A DNA stretch of 64,000 bases from Asticcacaulis endophyticus (GTDB taxonomy: Bacteria; Pseudomonadota; Alphaproteobacteria; Caulobacterales; Caulobacteraceae): contig NZ_BMZB01000001.1 of assembly GCF_014652575.1 (NCBI RefSeq), positions 919,700-983,699 of the forward strand, written 5' to 3'. The translations under genes were made by a program, and so were the position numbers. Position 1 is the first letter of the stretch. The number at the start of each line of letters is the position of its first letter. Below are positions 34,511-46,323 of the stretch, one piece after another. The notes beneath the pieces were generated by a model. That model had not been told where the DNA came from and made no database searches. It was given only the letters and a program-made list of their open reading frames with translations.

Positions 34511-35584
34511 TTACCAGAGTACGCTCTGCTTGTTCCAGAACAGTGTACCATCCTTATAGCGACGGCGGTCTTCGTTGACCATTTCCGATGCCAGTTCATG
34601 GATCTTGACCGTGGCTTCCCAGCCCAGCAGCGCCTTGGCCTTGGCCGGATTGCCGATAAGCAGTTCGACTTCGGCGGGGCGGAACAGATCGGCTGAGACC
34701 TGCACCAGCAGTTTGCCGCTCTTGGCGCAGTAACCGCGCTCATTGACGCCTTCGCCTTCCCAGCGCACCGTAATGCCGGCGGCATCGAACGACAGATTGA
34801 CGAAGTGGCGAATGGTGTGGGTTTCACCGGTCGCGAGCACGAAGTCATCGGCCTGATCGTGCTGAAGGATGCGGTGCATACCATCGACATAGTCACGGGC
34901 ATGACCCCAGTCGCGCTGAGAGTCCATGTTGCCGAGCGTCAGGATGATGTCTTCGCCTTCGGCGATCAGGGCGACCGCACGGGTAATCTTGCGGGTCACG
35001 AAAATTTCGCCGCGGTTCGGGCTTTCATGGTTGAACAGAATGCCGTTTGAACCAAACAGGTTGTAACCTTCGCGGTAGTTCACCGTTATCCAGTACGCAT
35101 AAAGCTTGGCGACAGCATAGGGGCTGCGCGGATAAAAGGGCGTGGTTTCGCTCTGCGGGACTTCCTGAACCAGGCCGTAAAGCTCTGAGGTCGACGCCTG
35201 ATAGAAGCGGCAGGTATCGATCAGGCCCAAAAGGCGGATCGCCTCCAGAAAACGTGTCGTGCCGACGCCATCGGCATTGGCGGTATATTCCGGCGTTTCA
35301 AAGCTGACCGACACATGGCTTTGGGCGGCAAGGTTATAAATTTCTGTCGGGCGGATAGCTTCCACCAGACGGAAGATCGACATAGAGTCGGTCAGGTCGC
35401 CATAGTGAAGGAAGAATTTCCCGGCATTTTTAGGGTTGTTGCGGATTTGCTCTAGGCGGAATTCGTTGTAGTGCGAGGCGCGACGACGCATGCCATGCAC
35501 GGTGTAGCCTTGCTCAAGCAACAGTTCAGCCAGATAGGCGCCATCCTGACCGGTTACGCCGGTGATCAACGCAATCTTAGACAT
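34511..35584 (-). CDS. gmd: GDP-mannose 4,6-dehydratase
   Basis: Converts GDP-mannose to GDP-4-keto-6-deoxymannose. [19 protein letters not shown] opens the Rossmann domain; [32 protein letters not shown], and the YxxxK pair in [12 protein letters not shown] are all intact, then [16 protein letters not shown]. The true start is ATG at 35584 (357 aa); an upstream extension to 35680 is read within the glycosyltransferase gene. The start overlaps the glycosyltransferase stop by 8 bp, so the two are translationally coupled. Substrate is supplied by ManC and phosphomannomutase at 58-61 kb. Confidence 0.96.
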   Translation of the reverse strand: MSKIALITGVTGQDGAYLAELLLEQGYTVHGMRRRASHYNEFRLEQIRNNPKNAGKFFLHYGDLTDSMSIFRLVEAIRPTEIYNLAAQSHVSVSFETPEYTANADGVGTTRFLEAIRLLGLIDTCRFYQASTSELYGLVQEVPQSETTPFYPRSPYAVAKLYAYWITVNYREGYNLFGSNGILFNHESPNRGEIFVTRKITRAVALIAEGEDIILTLGNMDSQRDWGHARDYVDGMHRILQHDQADDFVLATGETHTIRHFVNLSFDAAGITVRWEGEGVNERGYCAKSGKLLVQVSADLFRPAEVELLIGNPAKAKALLGWEATVKIHELASEMVNEDRRRYKDGTLFWNKQSVLW

Positions 35585-36917
35585 TCTTATAGGTTCCCTC
35601 AAATACTTGTGCCTGTAAGGCGACACTGTTGCGGATATTATAGGTTTCAAAAATAGCTGTACGGGCGGCCTCAACCTCAAGCGGTTCAGCCTGTAATCTT
35701 TGGGCCAGTTCTATGTGGTTGCCGATATCAAAGCGTTCAAATGTGTCGCCAAAATATTTGCGGGTTTCGGCGAACGACAGGTTGTTGGCCCCCAGGACGC
35801 GGCCGCCGGCCTCCATGGCCAGCACGATCACGCCCGACATGCTCTGGCCCACTTCGATATAGGGCAAAACGACGGCGTCGATATCGCGCAGAACGTGGAC
35901 AAAATCATCATCGTCCAGGCTGCCGATGAACTTGATCCGGTCGGTGATCGGCTTGGTCAGACGTTCATCAACCACTTCGGTTTTTTCGAGGTAATGGTTG
36001 ACGCGGGCAAGCTTGGCCAGCTTACGCTCACGCTCGGCATCTTCATTGGCGATCAGGTTAAGGATGCTTTCCAGATAAGGGTCAACATCCTTATAGGCCT
36101 TGATGGACTGGGGGTGCTGGCTGCCTGCGATGACCAGATGCCAGTCCGTTGGCAGTTGCGCTACGGTCTTAATGGCCGTCTCGATGCCTTTGTAATTTGA
36201 TATATAGCCGAACACGCCAAACAGCTTAGAGCCTTGCGGCAGGCCGAAACGGGCAGCAAGATCGGCCTTGGGCAAGGCCTTGACCTTTTTCTGCTCTTCC
36301 TTGTTCAGGAAGGCCAGAGGATAATGGATGACGTTTTTAAAGCGGAACACGTCGCGGATGACGCGGTGCTCACGCTTGGCATGGACCTTGATCCACACAT
36401 TTTTGCGCGCCGACTGTTCTTTACAATGCAGGACGATGTTGTGGTAAAGAACCGAAAATTCCTTGTTGCGGAAGTGATGAAACAAAGGCCCGGCGCGTAA
36501 GGCGCGCACTGATTTGCCAATCGCTTCGATGAGGCTGGTCGTTTCGGCCACATCCACGCGGTGCATGGTCAGGATCAGGTTGGGCGCGGCGTCAATAAGC
36601 CACTTCATGCGTCGCAGGATCGCCCCGGCCGTAGCCCCATAAAGGCCGGCTTCGAACTGAATGTTCACATAGTCGTAATTTTTCAGCTTGGCGCAAATGC
36701 TTTTAATGTGTGCATCAGCATGAATGTTTATAAAAGGCTGTGGCTTTTGCAGTAGAAATAAGTCGAGTGGAATAACATCAACGTCAAATATTTCAGAAAA
36801 GGCAACTTTTAGTACGTGTGTATATGAAGCATTGCCGCAATTTTCATTATATGTACTTATAATGGCGAGTTTTTTTCTTTGCAAACCGGGCGCCCCAAAC
36901 TTACGATTGAAAATCAA
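35577..36917 (-). CDS. GT-B glycosyltransferase, 446 aa
   Basis: A GT4-like glycosyltransferase. The N-domain opens [28 protein letters not shown] and LILTMHRVD follow. The C-domain has [18 protein letters not shown] and VIAGSQHP (nucleotide-sugar site), then [30 protein letters not shown], seen as an altered EX7E region. Within it is an insert of charged helix (about 285-325). The start is uncertain: the first in-frame candidate at 36917 is TTG with no ribosome site, and a TTG at 36884 directly before QRKKLAI is another. First gene of the operon with gmd, fcl-like and wzt. Confidence 0.75.
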   Translation of the reverse strand: MIFNRKFGAPGLQRKKLAIISTYNENCGNASYTHVLKVAFSEIFDVDVIPLDLFLLQKPQPFINIHADAHIKSICAKLKNYDYVNIQFEAGLYGATAGAILRRMKWLIDAAPNLILTMHRVDVAETTSLIEAIGKSVRALRAGPLFHHFRNKEFSVLYHNIVLHCKEQSARKNVWIKVHAKREHRVIRDVFRFKNVIHYPLAFLNKEEQKKVKALPKADLAARFGLPQGSKLFGVFGYISNYKGIETAIKTVAQLPTDWHLVIAGSQHPQSIKAYKDVDPYLESILNLIANEDAERERKLAKLARVNHYLEKTEVVDERLTKPITDRIKFIGSLDDDDFVHVLRDIDAVVLPYIEVGQSMSGVIVLAMEAGGRVLGANNLSFAETRKYFGDTFERFDIGNHIELAQRLQAEPLEVEAARTAIFETYNIRNSVALQAQVFEGTYKNV

Positions 36918-37085
36918 TTTAGTGAATTATAATGTTTTTCCGTGGGGTTCAACCCCTTTTTAACGAAGTCTGTTCGCAGTTGCAGAATTGCTTTAGTCTT
37001 GATGTGCAAAGCCAGTCAGGGCGTCTGCGGTGTTATTTTATAGTCGTTTGTGTCGCGGTCTGCGACAGGTTTAAGGGTGCAATGA

Positions 37086-38075
37086 ATGTCAAATGAAGCC
37101 AATACCTCCGATAAGCTTCTGGCGCACATCGACGGGCTTTTGGAGCGTGAGCGGGCCTTTCGGGAAGATTTCTCCCATAGCCTGAAACGTGAAATTCTGG
37201 CCCATATTGATCATAAGCTTGATCGGCTTTTGGCGCGCCCGCAGGCCCTGCCGCTTACCCAATCGGCCCGTGTGTTCATGCATACGAACGATGGCCATAG
37301 ACTGATCCTCGACATGAAGGAAAAGTTCATGGCGCTGCATCTGCTGGAGCATGGCCAGTGGGAGGATCATCTGCGGCGGGTTATGGCCGCTATACTCACC
37401 CCTGGCGGCACCTATATTGATATCGGGGCCAATATTGGCGTCCATCTGCTTTATGCCGGCCATCTTGTTGGGCCATCGGGTAAGTGCATAGCGTTTGAGC
37501 CGCATCCGGTGACCTATGCCATATGCCACGAAAACCTGGAGATAAATGGCTTGCTGGAGCGGGTTCTATTGTTTGATGAGGCGGTATCGGATGTGGCCGG
37601 ACAGGTCCTCGATTTTGAATATTTCACCCAGCACCCGGCCATGTCAGGATTTAAGGTCTCGGCAGAGCGGCTGGAAAAGTTTCATGGCGATGTACAGACG
37701 ATAAAGGTTAACACCACCACCATAGAGGCCCTTATCAATGCTCATGATATTGAACCGGATCTGATCAAAATTGACATAGAAGGCTTTGAGATTTTCGCCC
37801 TGAAAGGTGCCGGTGATACGATTGGGACATCAAACCGGACATGCTACGTCATAGAGTATGAAAAGGCTCTGACCTGTTCGGTCTTGGGCTATGATCCTAT
37901 TGCTGAAATCTATGATCTGTTTGCGGGCAAAGGGTATCTGGCACTGGCGCTGAGATCAGATCTTACAATTGTTAAACTTGATCGCGATGCGATCTTGCAA
38001 GATATTGCGGGTGATTATCTTTTCGTTCGACCCGATGGCCCGCACTGGCCGCAAATCGCGGCACTTATGACGTAA
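37086..38075 (+). CDS. FkbM-family methyltransferase, 329 aa
   Basis: S-adenosylmethionine-dependent O-methyltransferase, often acting on sugars of surface glycans. Residues 1-60 form a charged helix. The SAM site is GGTYIDIGANIGVHLLYAG (about 109-127), with GKCIAFEPHP, and the FkbM block IKIDIEGFEIFALKGA (about 229) containing the family-typical D-x-E-G. AAGGG lies 9 nt before the ATG. It stands alone on the plus strand between divergent glycosyltransferase and convergent rml operons, so it may methylate the same polysaccharide. Confidence 0.88.
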   Translation: MSNEANTSDKLLAHIDGLLERERAFREDFSHSLKREILAHIDHKLDRLLARPQALPLTQSARVFMHTNDGHRLILDMKEKFMALHLLEHGQWEDHLRRVMAAILTPGGTYIDIGANIGVHLLYAGHLVGPSGKCIAFEPHPVTYAICHENLEINGLLERVLLFDEAVSDVAGQVLDFEYFTQHPAMSGFKVSAERLEKFHGDVQTIKVNTTTIEALINAHDIEPDLIKIDIEGFEIFALKGAGDTIGTSNRTCYVIEYEKALTCSVLGYDPIAEIYDLFAGKGYLALALRSDLTIVKLDRDAILQDIAGDYLFVRPDGPHWPQIAALMT

Positions 38076-38086
38076 TCGAGTTTTCT

Positions 38087-38962
38087 TTACAGCGGGAAGG
38101 CATCCTTAAGGCCGGACAGGTATTTGCCGTAAAGGCTGCCGCTAAAATTTTGAGCGAGTGCGGCCAGGGCCTGAGAGTCGATATAGCCCCGCCGCCAGGC
38201 CACTTCTTCGGGGCAGGCAATTTTAAAGCCCTGACGTCTTTCGAGGATACGCACGAACTCCGCCGCCTCCAGCAGGCTTTCAGGGGTGCCGGTATCAAGC
38301 CAGGCATAGCCGCGGCCAACGGTCTTGATGTCCAACTCGCCGCGCTCAAGGTAAGCGCGGTTGATGTCGGTGATTTCATACTCACCGCGTGCAGAAGGTG
38401 TTAGGGTGGATGCGATATCGCACACCTTATGGTCATAAAAATATAGCCCGGTAACCGCCCAGTTGGATTTGGGATTTTGCGGCTTTTCCTCGATCGAGAC
38501 GGCGCGCATGGCCTTATCGAACTCGACCACACCATAACGATTTGGGTCAGACACCTGATGGGCAAACAGGCAGGCGCCGTGGGTGAGCTTGGTGGTTTGC
38601 TCCAAAATAGTGGCCAGATTTGAGCCGTAGAATATGTTGTCGCCGAGGATTAGGCAGGACGGTTTACCGTCAATGAAATCGGCGCCAATGACAAAGGCCT
38701 GAGCAATGCCCTGCGGCTGAGGCTGGGGGATGTAGGACAGCTTAATACCCCACTGGCTGCCGTCGCCGAGCAGCTTTTCAAACAGGGGCAGGTCGTGCGG
38801 TGTGGTGATGATCAATATATCGCGAATACCCGCCAGCATCAGCGTCGTCAGCGGATAATAGATCATGGGTTTATCGTAAACCGGCATCATCTGCTTCGAG
38901 ACAGCCAGTGTCATCGGATGCAGACGCGTGCCCGTGCCGCCTGCCAGAATAATACCCTTCAT
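38087..38962 (-). CDS. rmlA: glucose-1-phosphate thymidylyltransferase
   Basis: First enzyme of dTDP-rhamnose synthesis. [17 protein letters not shown] is the nucleotide-binding start; [41 protein letters not shown] and [17 protein letters not shown] are all standard. 291 aa. The start overlaps the rmlD stop by 4 bp (ATGA). Order rmlC, rmlB, rmlD, rmlA on the minus strand. Confidence 0.97.
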   Translation of the reverse strand: MKGIILAGGTGTRLHPMTLAVSKQMMPVYDKPMIYYPLTTLMLAGIRDILIITTPHDLPLFEKLLGDGSQWGIKLSYIPQPQPQGIAQAFVIGADFIDGKPSCLILGDNIFYGSNLATILEQTTKLTHGACLFAHQVSDPNRYGVVEFDKAMRAVSIEEKPQNPKSNWAVTGLYFYDHKVCDIASTLTPSARGEYEITDINRAYLERGELDIKTVGRGYAWLDTGTPESLLEAAEFVRILERRQGFKIACPEEVAWRRGYIDSQALAALAQNFSGSLYGKYLSGLKDAFPL

Positions 38963-39864
38963 GCCGTCTCTTTTCTATGGGGTTCGCCAGACATCATTTC
39001 ATCCAGACACGTCATGAGGCTGTGACGCCAGGGTGGAAGCGCAAGGCCATAAGCCTGTGATATTTTACGACAATCAAGGCGTGAATTGGGCGGCCGTTGC
39101 GCGGCTGTGGGAAACTGAGCGCTTGGGATGCGGATAAGGTGTGGACGGCGCATGCCCCGTGCTGCCAGATCGGTGAATACGGCATCGGCCAGATCCGCCC
39201 AACTGGCGCTGCCGGGGGCGGTGAGGTGAAACAGGCCGCGCAGGGCGGGGTCGCGGTCGTTGTGCAGCCGTGCGCAGACAGTCAGCAGGGCGTTTGCCAG
39301 ATCAAGGGCTGAGGTCGGGCCGCCGTACTGGTCATCCACCACCCTGACCTCGTCGTGGGTCTGGGCCAGCCAATACATGGTCTTCACAAAATTATGGCCA
39401 TAGGGCGAATAAAGCCACGAAGTGCGCAGGACGACATGTCCCGTTGCAGCAAGGACGGCCTGCTCTCCGGCCCGCTTGGTTCGCCCGTAAACATTGATGG
39501 GGCCGGGGGTATCCGTCTCGTCGTAGGCACCGGTTTTCAGGCCGTCAAAGACATAGTCGGTCGACAGATGAATCAGCGGAATGTTCAGGGCGGATGCGGT
39601 GTGCGCTAATAGTGCGGGGGCCATAGCGTTGATCTGTTCGGCCATGTTCGTATCGGATTCCGCCTGATCGACCGCCGTATAGGCGGCGGCGGAAAGTACG
39701 ACATCTGGCTTGGTCGCGATTATGGCCGGGGCGATACTGTCAGGACGGCTAAGATCAAGCTGCGGCCGCCCGATGGGGATGATCTCTATATCGCTGTGGC
39801 TCTGTGCGGCGGCGATCAGGGCGTTTACGACCTGACCCCCCGTTCCGGTAACGGCTATGCGCAT
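38959..39864 (-). CDS. rmlD: dTDP-4-dehydrorhamnose reductase
   Basis: Last step to dTDP-L-rhamnose. [16 protein letters not shown] opens the NAD(P) site; [32 protein letters not shown] (Tyr-Lys pair) and [19 protein letters not shown] follow the family pattern. The ATG at 39864 is two bases after the rmlB stop and gives 301 aa; upstream in-frame starts belong to the end of rmlB. Confidence 0.95.
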   Translation of the reverse strand: MRIAVTGTGGQVVNALIAAAQSHSDIEIIPIGRPQLDLSRPDSIAPAIIATKPDVVLSAAAYTAVDQAESDTNMAEQINAMAPALLAHTASALNIPLIHLSTDYVFDGLKTGAYDETDTPGPINVYGRTKRAGEQAVLAATGHVVLRTSWLYSPYGHNFVKTMYWLAQTHDEVRVVDDQYGGPTSALDLANALLTVCARLHNDRDPALRGLFHLTAPGSASWADLADAVFTDLAARGMRRPHLIRIPSAQFPTAAQRPPNSRLDCRKISQAYGLALPPWRHSLMTCLDEMMSGEPHRKETA

Positions 39865-39866
39865 GG

Positions 39867-40919
39867 TTATGACCTGAGCATGCCTAAGCGTTCCCCGGCA
39901 TAGACGCGTTCGCGTAGCGGCCCCCACCACGCTTCGTTGTTAAGATACCAGTCGACGGTTTTCTCAATACCGCTGTCGAAGGTTTCCTGTGCGCGCCAGC
40001 CCAGTTCGGTCTCAAGCTTAGTGGCGTCAATGGCGTAGCGGTAGTCGTGGCCGCGCCGGTCCGGCACAAAGCTGATCAGGCGGTCATGCGGGGCGCTGCG
40101 GGGGCGGCGCTGATCCATGAGCGCGCAGACGCGGCGGATAACGTCTATATTGGTCCACTCATTGCGGCCACCGACATTATAGGTCTGCCCCGTTCGGCCG
40201 CGCATGGCGATGAGGTAGAGGGCGCGGGCATGATCTTCGACATAGAGCCAGTCGCGAATGTTCGAGCCATCGCCGTAAACCGTAAGCGGCTTACCCTCCA
40301 TGGCGTTGAGGATATTGAGCGGGATCAGCTTTTCCGGAAAATGATAGGGCCCGTAATTATTGGAGCAGTTCGTGATAATTACCGGCAGGCCATAGGTGCG
40401 GTGCCAGGCCATGGCCAGATGGTCAGACGCGGCTTTGGAGGCCGAATAGGGCGACGACGGGCTATAGGGTGAGGTTTCGGTGAAGCTGCCCTCATCGCCC
40501 AGTGAGCCGTACACCTCATCGGTGGACACATGCAAAAAGCGGAACTGCTGCCGGGCCTCATCCTTGAGCGACAACCAGTAGTTTCGCGCCGCCTCCAGCA
40601 GGGTGAAGGTGCCAACCAGATTGGTTTGCACGAAATCACCGGAACCGGTTATCGAGCGATCAACGTGGCTCTCGGCGGCCAGATGCAGGATGTGGGTGGG
40701 TTGAAAGCTGGTGAGGGCGGCACTCACCGCCTGAGCGTCGCAAATATCGGCTTTCAAAAAGCGGTAACGAGGTGAGGTTTCGACAGGGGCCAGAGACTCC
40801 AGATTACCGGCATAGGTCAGCTTATCGAGATTGAGCACGTCTGCGCCGATTTCCGATATCAGATACCTTACGACCGCCGATCCGATAAAGCCGGCGCCGC
40901 CGGTGACCAGAATTCGCAT
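39867..40919 (-). CDS. rmlB: dTDP-glucose 4,6-dehydratase
   Basis: Converts dTDP-glucose to the 4-keto-6-deoxy sugar. [50 protein letters not shown], the [13 protein letters not shown]yr-Lys pair, [18 protein letters not shown] and [14 protein letters not shown] are present. Start is the ATG at 40919 with GAGG upstream (350 aa), 8 bp after rmlC. Confidence 0.97.
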   Translation of the reverse strand: MRILVTGGAGFIGSAVVRYLISEIGADVLNLDKLTYAGNLESLAPVETSPRYRFLKADICDAQAVSAALTSFQPTHILHLAAESHVDRSITGSGDFVQTNLVGTFTLLEAARNYWLSLKDEARQQFRFLHVSTDEVYGSLGDEGSFTETSPYSPSSPYSASKAASDHLAMAWHRTYGLPVIITNCSNNYGPYHFPEKLIPLNILNAMEGKPLTVYGDGSNIRDWLYVEDHARALYLIAMRGRTGQTYNVGGRNEWTNIDVIRRVCALMDQRRPRSAPHDRLISFVPDRRGHDYRYAIDATKLETELGWRAQETFDSGIEKTVDWYLNNEAWWGPLRERVYAGERLGMLRS

Positions 40920-40927
40920 ATTAAGCC

Positions 40928-41470
40928 TCAAATCATCTCAGCCAGCCGGGGCTGCGCTTTGTCTTTCGCAGATAATATAACCAAAGCCGGATCAAATGGC
41001 CATGCCACACTGATATCAGGGTCATCAAAGGCGATACCGGCCTCATGTTCGGGGCTGTAGGGGTGGGTCACCTTGTAAAAGACCTCGGTATCGTCTTCCA
41101 GCGTGACATAGCCGTGGGCAAAGCCTTCAGGCACCCACAACTGCTCGCCGCCTGATGCCGTCAGCGTTTGCCCCAGCCAGCGCCCAAAGGTGTCTGAGCC
41201 TTTGCGGATATCGACCGCGACATCAAAGATCGAGCCTTTGAGGCAACGCACCAGCTTGCCCTGCGCGGCGGGAGACCGTTGATAGTGAAGGCCTCTCAAG
41301 GTCGCGCGATCTTTCGACAAGGCCTGATTGTCCTGTACGAAGGTGACATCGGCCACCGTCTGGCGAAACGCGTCATCGCGAAAGGCCTCATAAAAATAGC
41401 CACGCGCATCTTCGTGCCGTTTGGGCAGGATCAGGGCGGGGCCTTTAATATCAAAATGCCTGACGTGCAT
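40928..41470 (-). CDS. rmlC: dTDP-4-dehydrorhamnose 3,5-epimerase
   Basis: Cupin epimerase, third step of the pathway. [36 protein letters not shown] (catalytic His in LRGLHYQ), [23 protein letters not shown] and [12 protein letters not shown] are typical. 180 aa. AAAGG lies before the ATG. First gene of the rml operon, divergent from rimO with 95 bp between, which should contain both promoters. Confidence 0.96.
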   Translation of the reverse strand: MHVRHFDIKGPALILPKRHEDARGYFYEAFRDDAFRQTVADVTFVQDNQALSKDRATLRGLHYQRSPAAQGKLVRCLKGSIFDVAVDIRKGSDTFGRWLGQTLTASGGEQLWVPEGFAHGYVTLEDDTEVFYKVTHPYSPEHEAGIAFDDPDISVAWPFDPALVILSAKDKAQPRLAEMI

Positions 41471-41565
41471 AAGTGGCCTTTATGGACTGTATGGACGCGC
41501 GGCTTATAGGATGCCCCGTCGTGATTGTCTTGCCTTATGCGCTAAAATCTGTATTACGCACGTAA

Positions 41566-42975
41566 ATGTCCACATCCTTAAAAACCGATGCCCCCAAGGT
41601 GGGTTTTGTCTCGCTGGGTTGCCCCAAGGCGCTGGTCGACTCTGAGCGCATCCTGACCAAGCTGCGCCATGAAGGCTATGACACCGCCGCGTCTTACGCC
41701 GGTGCCGATGTGGTGGTCGTCAATACCTGCGGGTTTCTGGATTCCGCCAAGGAAGAAAGCCTGAACGCCATCGGTGAGGCTCTGGCCGAAAACGGTAAGG
41801 TCGTGGTCACTGGCTGCATGGGTTCTGAGGCCGATATGATCCGCGCGCGCTTTCCCAATGTCGCGGCCATCACCGGCGCGCACCAATATGACGCGGTTAT
41901 GGACGCCGTCCACAATATCGTGCCGCCCAGACCCGATCCGTTCCGCGAGTTGATCCCCGCCAACGATCCGGGCGTGCGCCTGACGCCCAAACACTATGCC
42001 TATCTCAAGATTTCCGAAGGCTGCAATCACCGCTGTAGTTTCTGCATCATCCCGCAGCTTCGTGGCGATCTGGCCTCGCGGCCCATCGGGGATGTGCTGC
42101 GTGAGGCCGAGATTCTGGCCCAAAGCGGTGTCAAGGAACTGCTGGTGGTGTCGCAGGACACCTCGGCCTACGGCCTTGATATCAAATATGCCCAAGGAGA
42201 ATGGCGCGGCCAGACATGGGATGCGTCGTTTGAAGATCTGGCCCGTGGGTTAGGCGAACTGGGCATCTGGGTGCGCATGCACTATGTCTACCCCTATCCG
42301 CATGTGAACAGCGTCATCCCGCTGATGGCCGAGGGCAAGATCCTGCCCTATCTCGATATCCCGTTCCAGCACGCCTCGCCCAAGGTGCTTAAGGCCATGA
42401 AGCGGCCTGGCAATCAGGACCGCACGTTAGAACGTATTCGGTCGTGGCGCGAAATTGCCCCCGATATCACTATCCGCTCGACCTTTGTGGTTGGCTTTCC
42501 GGGAGAGACCGAAGCCGATTTTAACTTCCTGCTGGATTGGCTGGAAGAGGCGCAACTGGACCGCGTCGGGGCTTTTGCCTATGAGAACGTCGATGGCGCG
42601 CCCGCCAAAGACCTGCCCGACCATGTGCCGGAAGAGGTCAAGCAGGATCGTCTGGCCCGCTTCATGTCGGTGGCGGCGCGCATCAGCGCCCAAAAGCTGC
42701 AAGCCAAAGTGGGTCAGGTCGTGGACGTGCTGGTCGATAACATCCGCGCCGATGGCACAGGCGTGGCCCGCACGAAGGGCGATGCGCCGGAAATCGACGG
42801 TCACATCTTTCTCAAAGGTTTCACGGGTCTTAAGGTCGGTGAGTTCGCCAGAGCCAAGGTCATCCGCGCTGATGCCTTTGACCTCTACGGCGAACCCGAA
42901 GGCCTGATCAAGCTCGACCGCCTGCCGACCGCCCGCCCAAAAGGCAAGGTCCACCGCATTATTTCGCGGTTTTAG
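41566..42975 (+). CDS. rimO: ribosomal protein S12 methylthiotransferase
   Basis: Radical-SAM enzyme that methylthiolates Asp88-equivalent of S12. N-terminal UPF0004 domain with three cluster cysteines ([36 protein letters not shown]), then the radical-[11 protein letters not shown] motif (about 152-159), [32 protein letters not shown], and a C-terminal TRAM domain from about 385. 469 aa. Its stop overlaps the hlyD-family stop by 4 bp in convergent orientation. Confidence 0.97.
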   Translation: MSTSLKTDAPKVGFVSLGCPKALVDSERILTKLRHEGYDTAASYAGADVVVVNTCGFLDSAKEESLNAIGEALAENGKVVVTGCMGSEADMIRARFPNVAAITGAHQYDAVMDAVHNIVPPRPDPFRELIPANDPGVRLTPKHYAYLKISEGCNHRCSFCIIPQLRGDLASRPIGDVLREAEILAQSGVKELLVVSQDTSAYGLDIKYAQGEWRGQTWDASFEDLARGLGELGIWVRMHYVYPYPHVNSVIPLMAEGKILPYLDIPFQHASPKVLKAMKRPGNQDRTLERIRSWREIAPDITIRSTFVVGFPGETEADFNFLLDWLEEAQLDRVGAFAYENVDGAPAKDLPDHVPEEVKQDRLARFMSVAARISAQKLQAKVGQVVDVLVDNIRADGTGVARTKGDAPEIDGHIFLKGFTGLKVGEFARAKVIRADAFDLYGEPEGLIKLDRLPTARPKGKVHRIISRF

Positions 42976-44276
42976 TCTTCTTTAAATGTGCGGTTCATCT
43001 GATCGGTCAGCGGCTTCATGAAGTAGCTGAGCGCATTGCGGCGCGTGGTTTCGATATGCACCTCAACCGGCATGCCTGATATCAGAGCTTCACGCAGCGA
43101 TTTGGGCAGATCAACACTTTTCAGGGTCAGTCTGGCCTTATAGTAGCTGATGCCAGTCTTTTCATCGGTTTCAACATCAGGGGATACCATATCCACCCGT
43201 CCGCGGGCTTCGGGCGTGGTCTGAGAGGCGAAAGACGTAAAGCGGATATAGGCCGCTCGGCCAGAGGCGACCTGATCAATATGTTGGGGGTCGATGCGGG
43301 CTTCGACGACCAGATCATCAGCCTTGGGCACGATGTGCATCAGGGTCTCACCTGGCGCCACGACCCCGCCACGGGTATGGATCAGAAGCTGTTGCACCGT
43401 GCCGTCAACCGGGGCTTTGATTTCCACCCGGTTCATGGCGTCGGTGGTGGTGACCTGCTGCTCATTGAGTTGCGACAGCTTGGTCTCGGTATCTTTGAGT
43501 TCAGCCATGATCTCACTCAGGCTTTCCGAGTCGATCTGAAGCATCGCCAGCCGGATCTCTGAGGTGCGGGTGCGGGTGCGGGCGATGGTGGCTTCCAACT
43601 GTCCTTTTTCGCCCTGCAGGCGTTCAGCTTCGCGCTCAAGCTGGTTAAGGCGGGTAATTGAGGCATAGCCTTTGGCGTGCAGATCACGCACCGACACCAG
43701 TTCTTCGCGAATGAGCCGGGCCTGCTGGCCCTGTGACTTTACCTGCGCCGCAAGGCCGTCGATTTCATGGGCGCTTTGGGCAATCTGCTCATTCAGTTGG
43801 GATTTTTTCTGAACGCGCGCCGATCTGCGGGTGGTCATAAGGGCGCGTTCCGCCGCGATGATCCGGTCAAATTCTGCCGAGGGCTGAGTGAGGCCTGTGG
43901 GGACGCTGAAGCTGGTGCGGCCATCACGCTCGGCCTCCAGTCTGAACTTACGGGCGGTGAGTTGCCATATCTGGCTTTGGACAATGGCGGCATTGGCACC
44001 GGCGACGGTGCTGTCAAGCCGGGCCAGCACCTGACCGGTCTTGACCTGATCGCCATCCCGCACAAGGATATCATAGACAATGCCGCCTTCGCGGTGCTGA
44101 ATCCGCTTCTGGCTGGATTCCACGGTCACGCGCCCCGTGGCGATAACCGCCCCCGACAGGGTGGCCAGTCCGCCCCAGCCCAGAATGAATACGGCCAGCA
44201 GGGCTATGATGGCAAAGCCCGCTTTTTGCTGAGCGGCCATGCTGGAATTAAAGGGTTTCATATCCTGAGCGCTCAT
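42972..44276 (-). CDS. type I secretion membrane fusion protein, HlyD family
   Basis: Periplasmic adaptor linking an ABC exporter to an outer-membrane TolC-like pore. One N-terminal helix ([20 protein letters not shown], about 17-36), a split lipoyl domain ([20 protein letters not shown] and the later [21 protein letters not shown]), a long coiled coil about 100-270, and the end domain with [23 protein letters not shown]. This is the PrtE/RsaE type. The start overlaps the exporter gene stop by 4 bp with GGAGG upstream. No TolC-type gene is found in the window. Confidence 0.93.
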   Translation of the reverse strand: MSAQDMKPFNSSMAAQQKAGFAIIALLAVFILGWGGLATLSGAVIATGRVTVESSQKRIQHREGGIVYDILVRDGDQVKTGQVLARLDSTVAGANAAIVQSQIWQLTARKFRLEAERDGRTSFSVPTGLTQPSAEFDRIIAAERALMTTRRSARVQKKSQLNEQIAQSAHEIDGLAAQVKSQGQQARLIREELVSVRDLHAKGYASITRLNQLEREAERLQGEKGQLEATIARTRTRTSEIRLAMLQIDSESLSEIMAELKDTETKLSQLNEQQVTTTDAMNRVEIKAPVDGTVQQLLIHTRGGVVAPGETLMHIVPKADDLVVEARIDPQHIDQVASGRAAYIRFTSFASQTTPEARGRVDMVSPDVETDEKTGISYYKARLTLKSVDLPKSLREALISGMPVEVHIETTRRNALSYFMKPLTDQMNRTFKED

Positions 44277-46183
44277 GGCTGACCTCCGCCATTGCCCGCA
44301 GGCGTTGGCACAATGCGGGCGGCCGGTGTGCCAGAAGCCGTTGCATCAGACGGTGTGGCGCTATTGGCGGCGGCGGGCGGCAACCGGCGTTTCAGAACTT
44401 CGTCGCGTGGGCCAAAGGCTTTTTGAACGCCATCCGCCAGAACCAGCATCTTATTGACCGATTGCAGCACACTGCGGCGGTGGGCAAAGACTATGGCAAT
44501 GCCGCCGCGTTTGCGGATCTGGGCGACGGCGCGCACCAGTGCGGCCTCCCCATCCGTATCAAGGGCAGAATTCGGCTCATCCAGAACCACCAGGAACGGG
44601 TCTTTGTACAGGGCGCGCGCCAGGGCCAGCCGCTGCCGCTGACCGGCAGACAGGCGTGACCCATCATGACCTATGTCGGTATCAAAGCCCTGCGGCAGGT
44701 GGCGGATAAAGTCATCTATCCCGGACATGCGGGCGGCGCGCAGTATGTCTTCTGACGAAGCGTCCGGGGCAAAGCGGGCGATGTTTTGGCCCACCGTGCC
44801 GCTAAACAGATCAACCCCCTGCGGCAGGTAGCCGCAGAATGCGCCCAGATCGTCCGAAGTCCATTGGTTGAGGGTTGAGCCATCCAGCCGGATGGCGCCC
44901 TTGGCAATGGGCCATACCCCCATGATGGCGCGCGCCAGGGTCGATTTACCGGAGCCGCTGGGGCCGATGATACCCAGCGCATCACCGGCGCTCAGTTCAA
45001 AGTTTATGTTGTTCAGCAACAGCTTTGACGGGTCCAGCGGAGAGACGATGTGCAGGTCCTGAACGGTGATATTTTGCGTTGGGCGGGGCAGGTTAGTGTC
45101 TGGCTCTGCCGGCGGGGTCTTCATCGTCGTCTCCAGCCGGTGATAGGACTGACGCGCGGCCACGAACCCGCGCCACTGGCTTATGGCCAGTTCGACCGGG
45201 GCCAGAGCGCGCCCCAAAAGAATGGAAGCCGCAATCATCACGCCACCAGTCGCATCGCCTTCGATCACCAGATAGGCCCCCAGAGCCAGCACCAAAGACT
45301 GCAGGATCATGCGGATAAACCGCGACACACTGGCGTAAAAGCTCAGGACGTCGCTGTTTTGCAATATGGCCAACCCGGCGGCATCGCTTTTGACGCGCCA
45401 CTGTTGTTTCAGGGCTGAGGTCATCCCCATGGGGACGACCGTTTCGGCCGCCCTGCGCGCGGCATCGGCCCATTCCGAAGCCTCAGTGTTCACGCGGATC
45501 ACCTGTTGCTGATAGGCCTTAGTCGAGCGATCGCTGAGCCAGGTAACGCCGGTCAGGAGCAGTACGCCCGCCACCCCGCACAGGCCCAAAGCCGGGTGCA
45601 GTATGAACAGCAGAACGACGTAGAGCGGCATCCACGGCAGGTCAAAGATTGCAGCAGGACCACCACCGGCCAGAAAATTACGGATATGCGACAGGTCAGA
45701 GAACGGCGAGGCGCCTCTCACCTGCGACGCGGGCAGGCCTGAATGGGTATTCAGGGTAAACACGCCGTCGCGCAGGCTGAGGTCAAAATAGCGGCCAATG
45801 CGGGCAAATAAACGCGACCGGACCGTCTCAAGCGCTGCGATAAACATATAAAGCACGACCACCAGAACGACCAGCGCCATTAGGGTGGGCAGGCTGCGGC
45901 TGGGCAGGACGCGGTCATAGACCTGCAGCATGAACAACGACCCGGTCAGGGCCAGAATGTTTATGGCACCACTGAATACCGCCGCCGAGATAAAGGGCTT
46001 ACGCGCCGAGGTAAGAACACTGCGGACATCGAAAGAGCCAGGCGCAACCTCCGGGCCGGAGCGACCCTTAAATAAGCCAAGGTCACGGGTAATGATGGCG
46101 TTAATCCGGCCGGTCAGTGTGGCTGCGGGGCGCGTATTTGCGGGCTTAGCATCGGAAGGGTTTGGCGTGTGGTTTTGTCTCAT
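44273..46183 (-). CDS. type I secretion ABC transporter/permease, PrtD family
   Basis: Inner-membrane exporter for RTX proteins. No C39-like domain. Membrane part about 80-370 with SGAINILALTGSLFMLQVYDRVLPSRSLPTL (family block, seen as LFMLQVYDRVLPSRS) and GGGPAAIFDLPWMPLY. ATPase: Walker A GIIGPSGSGKSTLARAI, signature RLSAGQRQRLALARAL, Walker B LVVLDEPNSALD. I chose the ATG at 46183 (636 aa). The family exports proteases and S-layer proteins, which fits the two RTX genes 12-24 kb away. Forms an operon with the HlyD-like gene. Confidence 0.95.
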   Translation of the reverse strand: MRQNHTPNPSDAKPANTRPAATLTGRINAIITRDLGLFKGRSGPEVAPGSFDVRSVLTSARKPFISAAVFSGAINILALTGSLFMLQVYDRVLPSRSLPTLMALVVLVVVLYMFIAALETVRSRLFARIGRYFDLSLRDGVFTLNTHSGLPASQVRGASPFSDLSHIRNFLAGGGPAAIFDLPWMPLYVVLLFILHPALGLCGVAGVLLLTGVTWLSDRSTKAYQQQVIRVNTEASEWADAARRAAETVVPMGMTSALKQQWRVKSDAAGLAILQNSDVLSFYASVSRFIRMILQSLVLALGAYLVIEGDATGGVMIAASILLGRALAPVELAISQWRGFVAARQSYHRLETTMKTPPAEPDTNLPRPTQNITVQDLHIVSPLDPSKLLLNNINFELSAGDALGIIGPSGSGKSTLARAIMGVWPIAKGAIRLDGSTLNQWTSDDLGAFCGYLPQGVDLFSGTVGQNIARFAPDASSEDILRAARMSGIDDFIRHLPQGFDTDIGHDGSRLSAGQRQRLALARALYKDPFLVVLDEPNSALDTDGEAALVRAVAQIRKRGGIAIVFAHRRSVLQSVNKMLVLADGVQKAFGPRDEVLKRRLPPAAANSATPSDATASGTPAARIVPTPAGNGGGQP

Positions 46184-46323
46184 ATACGGTAACCTGACGC
46201 CCCTTTCAGACAGTTGATGGCTTAAAACACGACTGTGCCAGATCGGCAAGTCTGCTCATAGCCATTACTACATAAAGGTTTATTTGGAGTGTGTGCAGCG
46301 AAAGGTTTTTCCCAAACACAGGC

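Noticed and set aside
34511..35680. Longer gmd start at 35680.
   Set aside because: The added 32 residues overlap the glycosyltransferase gene and precede the canonical [15 protein letters not shown] start.
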